This document shows positions 43,937-46,621 of a stretch of DNA of 46,621 nt, piece after piece. The stretch is taken from contig JAGAHY010000121.1 in the NCBI GenBank assembly GCA_017626815.1, positions 1 through 46,621 on the forward strand, given 5' to 3'. The DNA comes from Bacilli bacterium (GTDB lineage Bacteria; Bacillota_I; Bacilli_A; RFN20; CAG-826). A program made the translations under genes and the position numbers. Positions within the stretch are counted from its first letter, which is position 1. The number at the start of each line of letters is the position of its first letter. The notes under the pieces were generated by a model. The model was not told the DNA's origin, ran no database searches, and saw nothing but the letters and a program-made list of their open reading frames with translations.

Positions 43937-45145
43937 ATGCAAGAACCCTTGAAATTCAAACGCATCTTCCTCATCGTCGCCGATAGCGCTGGCGTCGGCG
44001 AAGAGCCTGACGCCGATAGATTCGACGACGTCGGCTCCAATACCTTTGCCCATGCGGCCGAAGCCGTCGGCGGGCTTAACGTCCCCGTCATGGAATCCAT
44101 GGGGCTAGGAGAATTAGACGACATCATGGGCGTCAAGGTCATCAAAGACCACCCGCACGCCTTCAGTCTCCGCTGCCGCGAAACCAGCAATGGCAAAGAC
44201 ACGATGACGGGGCACTGGGAGATGATGGGCGTGAATACGGTAACCCCCTTCCAAACCTTCACCGACACCGGTTTCCCAAAAGAACTCATGGACGAACTCG
44301 AGAAGCGGACCGGCCATAAACTCATCGGCAACTATTCCTCCTCGGGCACCGAGATCCTCAAAGTCTTGGGCGAGGAGCAGATGAGGGACAATTCATTGAT
44401 CGTCTATACTTCCGCCGACAGTGTCCTTCAAATCGCCGCCCATGAGGAAGTCACCGGTCTGCAAGAACTCTATCGTTGCTGCGAGGTCGCCAGGGAACTT
44501 TGCATGAAGCCCGAATGGAAAGTCGGCCGCGTCATCGCCAGGCCCTACGTCGGTACCTGCGCGAGCGACTTCAAGCGCGTCACCGGCGACCGCCACGACT
44601 ACGCCCTCTCCCCGAGCGAGCCCACCCACATGGACGTCTTGAAGGAGAACGGGTACATGGTTTCCTGCGTCGGCAAAATCAGCGACATCTTCAATAACGC
44701 CGGCGTCGTCAAGACCGTCCACACCGTCTCCAACGAAGACGGCATGGATAAAACCATCGAACAGCTCAAAAACGAGGATTGGACCGGACTTTGCTTCGTC
44801 AACCTCGTCGAATTCGACAGCGAATACGGCCATCGCCGCGACGCGGTGGGATACGCGCGCTGCCTCGAGGCCTTGGACAAGAGATTAAAGGAATTCATCG
44901 AGAACATGCGCGAGGATGACCTCCTCATGGTCACCGCGGACCATGGCAACGACCCGACCTTCAAAGGCACCGACCATACCCGCGAGAAAGTGCCTCTGCT
45001 GATCTATTCCCCCAGCATCAAAAACGGGCGTTACCTCGAAGAGACCGACACCTTCGCCTGCATGGGCGCGACGATCCTCCATAACTTCCGTTTAAGCAAT
45101 AGGCCCACCTTGCTTGGCAAGCCTTTGATGGAAGTCTTCGAATAA
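43937..45145 (+). CDS. deoB: Phosphopentomutase
   Basis: A 402-aa alkaline-phosphatase-superfamily enzyme interconverting (deoxy)ribose 1- and 5-phosphates in nucleoside salvage. Start behind CCCGGAGGTCACACCT. Motifs: [15 protein letters not shown] (metal-binding Asp and the start of the core), [26 protein letters not shown] (phosphate-accepting Thr region), [38 protein letters not shown] and the metal ligands [10 protein letters not shown] with [12 protein letters not shown]. Length is normal. A bidirectional terminator follows immediately. Confidence 0.96.
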   Translation: MQEPLKFKRIFLIVADSAGVGEEPDADRFDDVGSNTFAHAAEAVGGLNVPVMESMGLGELDDIMGVKVIKDHPHAFSLRCRETSNGKDTMTGHWEMMGVNTVTPFQTFTDTGFPKELMDELEKRTGHKLIGNYSSSGTEILKVLGEEQMRDNSLIVYTSADSVLQIAAHEEVTGLQELYRCCEVARELCMKPEWKVGRVIARPYVGTCASDFKRVTGDRHDYALSPSEPTHMDVLKENGYMVSCVGKISDIFNNAGVVKTVHTVSNEDGMDKTIEQLKNEDWTGLCFVNLVEFDSEYGHRRDAVGYARCLEALDKRLKEFIENMREDDLLMVTADHGNDPTFKGTDHTREKVPLLIYSPSIKNGRYLEETDTFACMGATILHNFRLSNRPTLLGKPLMEVFE

Positions 45146-45174
45146 AGAAAACGGACCCTCGGGTCCTTTTCTTT
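45144..45174. terminator. Bidirectional terminator between deoB and the ABC permease
   Basis: GGACC (45153-45157) pairs with GGTCC (45162-45166). AAAGAAAA flanks the left side and TTTTCTTT the right, so the element is symmetric and gives a T-run in both directions. It overlaps or abuts the stop codons of both convergent genes. Confidence 0.85.
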
Positions 45175-45937
45175 ATATCCTGTCGCGAAGAAGATATCGA
45201 AGCAGGAAGTGGAGGCCGTCGAGGATCAAGATGGCGATGATGGCGAGCAAAGTGATCGCGAAGATTGGGGATAAGTCGGTGGGGTCGAGGTTGCGGTAGT
45301 TGCGGATGAGCCCGCCTAAGCCTAGGGAGGTCGAGCCGGTGATGATCTCCGCCATGATCTCCGTCTTGAAGGAAAGGGCGAAGCTATTGAGGACTCCTAA
45401 GGCCACATAAGGGGCGGCGAGAGGAATCTTGATGGCCATCAAGGTCCTTATCTTGGTCCCTTGGTCGACGCGGCTCGCCCATAGGATTTCCCTAGGGATG
45501 GCGTTGATGCCGGAGACCACGGATTCATACAATATCGGGAAGGCTAAGATGCTCACGACCCATATCGGCGCGTTCGAGCTTCCCGATATCACGAGGAAAA
45601 GGAAGACGAAAGCCGCGGTGGGGGCGCTTTTGAAGACGATGATCAGGGGTTTGAAGAAATGCTGCAGAGGCTTGATTTCTCCCGCTAAGGAGCCTAGCAG
45701 AAGCGCGAAGGCAAAAGCAAAGGCGAACCCTTCTAAGGTCCGTAACAAGGAAGAGTCTAAGGCGTTCCATGTCGAGCCTAAGGAAAGGAGTTCGCCAAAA
45801 CGTCCAAATGTCTCAATGGGTGAAGGGAAAACAAGGTTTCCCCGTCCTTGCGATAAGGAGATGATGAACCAAAGCGCGAAGACGAATAAAACACCGAAGA
45901 AGAAGAGAAGGTTATTATTGGTAATAAACTTCTTCAT
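45173..45937 (-). CDS. ABC transporter permease, SsuC/ThiX/TauC type
   Basis: A 254-aa inner-membrane permease. Six segments can be seen, starting at about 9-29 and including 68-88, 99-117 and 225-245. The ATPase-contact loop is around ASRVDQGTKIRTLMAIKIPL (about 155-175), and the C-terminal GLGGLIRNYRN is characteristic of permeases for nitrate, sulfonate, taurine or pyrimidine thiamine precursors. It starts inside the end of the binding-protein gene (23-nt overlap), with GAGCGAGG upstream. No ATPase gene is visible in the window; it may lie upstream of the binding protein. Substrate cannot be told from this gene. Confidence 0.82.
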   Translation of the reverse strand: MKKFITNNNLLFFFGVLFVFALWFIISLSQGRGNLVFPSPIETFGRFGELLSLGSTWNALDSSLLRTLEGFAFAFAFALLLGSLAGEIKPLQHFFKPLIIVFKSAPTAAFVFLFLVISGSSNAPIWVVSILAFPILYESVVSGINAIPREILWASRVDQGTKIRTLMAIKIPLAAPYVALGVLNSFALSFKTEIMAEIITGSTSLGLGGLIRNYRNLDPTDLSPIFAITLLAIIAILILDGLHFLLRYLLRDRI

Positions 45938-46619
45938 TGACCTCGCTCATGCCGAATAATTTCATGAATTCGGCGATAGATTCTTTGTTGTCGTATGCTT
46001 TCTTGTATCCTAAGCCCATGCGGTTGTTGGCCTTGGCCATGTTCTTTAGCATCGCGGCGGGGGCGCTTAACTTGGACTGCACGAAGGCGGCGTCAAGGTC
46101 CTTGGTGGCTTCGTCGAGGACGTCGGGGTTGGCCAAGAAGGAGTTCAAGTCTTTCTCGATTTCGGAGAGGAAGACGCTGACTTTGGCCTTGTCGGAAGAA
46201 TTGGCCACGAAGACCGAAGCTTGGGTGATTTCCTTGCCGCCGGATTTCTCTTTGAAGACGCTTTGGAGCGAGGAATATTCGGAGATATCGGCGTTTTTGG
46301 ATTTGGCGGCGGTGAAGGCCGGCTCGGCGATGAGGACATAGTCGGCAGGGGCGTTGTCATCGGCTTCGTTGACGCCGGAGATGAGGACGCGTTGGGCATC
46401 GGTGGCCGCGGTCACATAGTGGGTGTTGGTGAGGTTAAGGTCCCCATAGCAATATTGGAAGAGCTTGTCGGGGACGTTATTTTGCTGGAAGAGGACGACA
46501 TAATCATCCGCATCGAGCTGACTATCGTCATCATGGCCGGTCGCGGCGAGGTAGAAATTGCCGAAAGTGAGGGTTGCGGCGAGTTTATAAGGCGCGGCTT
46601 TCTTGGCGATGGAGGTAAG
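45915..46619 (-). CDS. ABC transporter substrate-binding protein, NMT1/SsuA-like (N-terminus outside window)
   Basis: The frame is open to the window's right edge (234 codons visible), so the beginning including the signal peptide is missing; the GTG at 46415 is internal. The visible part has AAPYKLAATLTFGNFYLAATG, DYVVLFQQNNVPDKLF, and ADYVLIAEPAFTAAKS, a pattern typical of family 9-like binding proteins for thiamine precursors, sulfonates or nitrate (the usual D-Y-A-L-L-E-P motif). The C-terminus ends NEEVYYQ, overlapping the permease start by 23 nt, which ties the two into one operon. Ligand unknown. Confidence 0.75.
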   Translation of the reverse strand, partial: LTSIAKKAAPYKLAATLTFGNFYLAATGHDDDSQLDADDYVVLFQQNNVPDKLFQYCYGDLNLTNTHYVTAATDAQRVLISGVNEADDNAPADYVLIAEPAFTAAKSKNADISEYSSLQSVFKEKSGGKEITQASVFVANSSDKAKVSVFLSEIEKDLNSFLANPDVLDEATKDLDAAFVQSKLSAPAAMLKNMAKANNRMGLGYKKAYDNKESIAEFMKLFGMSEVNEEVYYQ

Positions 46620-46621
46620 GC

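Noticed and set aside
1-46621. Genetic code 4 (TGA as tryptophan)
   Set aside because: Every recognised gene has its full family length when TGA is a stop, and tryptophans are TGG; no gene is interrupted by TGA.
1-46621. tRNA, rRNA, CRISPR array, prophage or insertion sequence
   Set aside because: I found no cloverleaf-like sequence in the gaps, no spaced direct repeats, no transposase or phage gene. The only recombinase is the XerD-type protein in its Bacillus context next to deoB.

Overview
This 46.6 kb chromosomal window most likely comes from an uncultured gut- or rumen-type member of the Bacilli (Bacillota), near the Erysipelotrichales/Mollicutes-related lineages. Three things point there. 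The housekeeping half keeps the Bacillus gene order in condensed form (obg; ruvA-ruvB; secDF-recJ-rel-hisS-aspS; asp23-nusB-xseA-xseB-dxs; xerD-deoB). Starts carry AAGGAG-type ribosome sites. The exported proteins are lipoproteins with Ser-rich linkers. By eye the base composition is slightly above half GC, with strong preference for C-ending codons. No recognised gene ends in TGA (25 TAA, 10 TAG, 0 TGA), yet TGA does not interrupt any gene as a sense codon either. The lineage assignment is an inference; there is no rRNA, tRNA, CRISPR array or insertion sequence in the window.

Positions 1-20990 form a polysaccharide-use island. It opens with a maltodextrin ABC transporter (end of the binding protein, MalF- and MalG-like permeases, MsmX/UgpC-type ATPase, a small membrane protein) and a lipoprotein type I pullulanase. 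A convergent lipoprotein with an InlB-type repeat follows. Next is a galactan cassette: a lipoprotein GH53 endo-beta-1,4-galactanase, an unrecognised 610-aa cytoplasmic protein, a small zinc-ribbon protein and a second, cytoplasmic GH53. The island closes with a second, larger pullulanase lipoprotein and an operon of a GH13 amylase lipoprotein plus a putative starch-binding lipoprotein. The inferred scheme is that surface-anchored enzymes cut starch, pullulan-type glucans and galactan, and MalEFGK imports maltodextrins. The cytoplasmic GH53 and the 610-aa protein may process imported galactan fragments, but no dedicated importer for these is present.

Positions 21249-45145 are housekeeping: a GT2 glycosyltransferase, Obg, RuvA/RuvB, a large SecDF, RecJ, Rel (p)ppGpp synthetase/hydrolase, HisRS, AspRS, transketolase, an Asp23 protein, a membrane protein, NusB, ExoVII large and small subunits, Dxs, DNA polymerase IV, XerD-type recombinase and phosphopentomutase. 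Genes that often sit in these blocks in Bacillus (queA, tgt, yajC, apt, dtd, folD, ispA) are missing from them. The last 1.5 kb, on the minus strand, holds the permease and truncated binding protein of an SsuC/ThiX-type ABC importer, facing deoB across a bidirectional terminator.

The observations I consider most worth following are the absence of TGA stops, the galactan cassette with its unknown 610-aa protein and zinc ribbon, the intrinsic terminator 14 nt before the first pullulanase start, a cre-like site inside the pullulanase 2 promoter, several apparently leaderless starts, and an 18-bp perfect palindrome in front of secDF.
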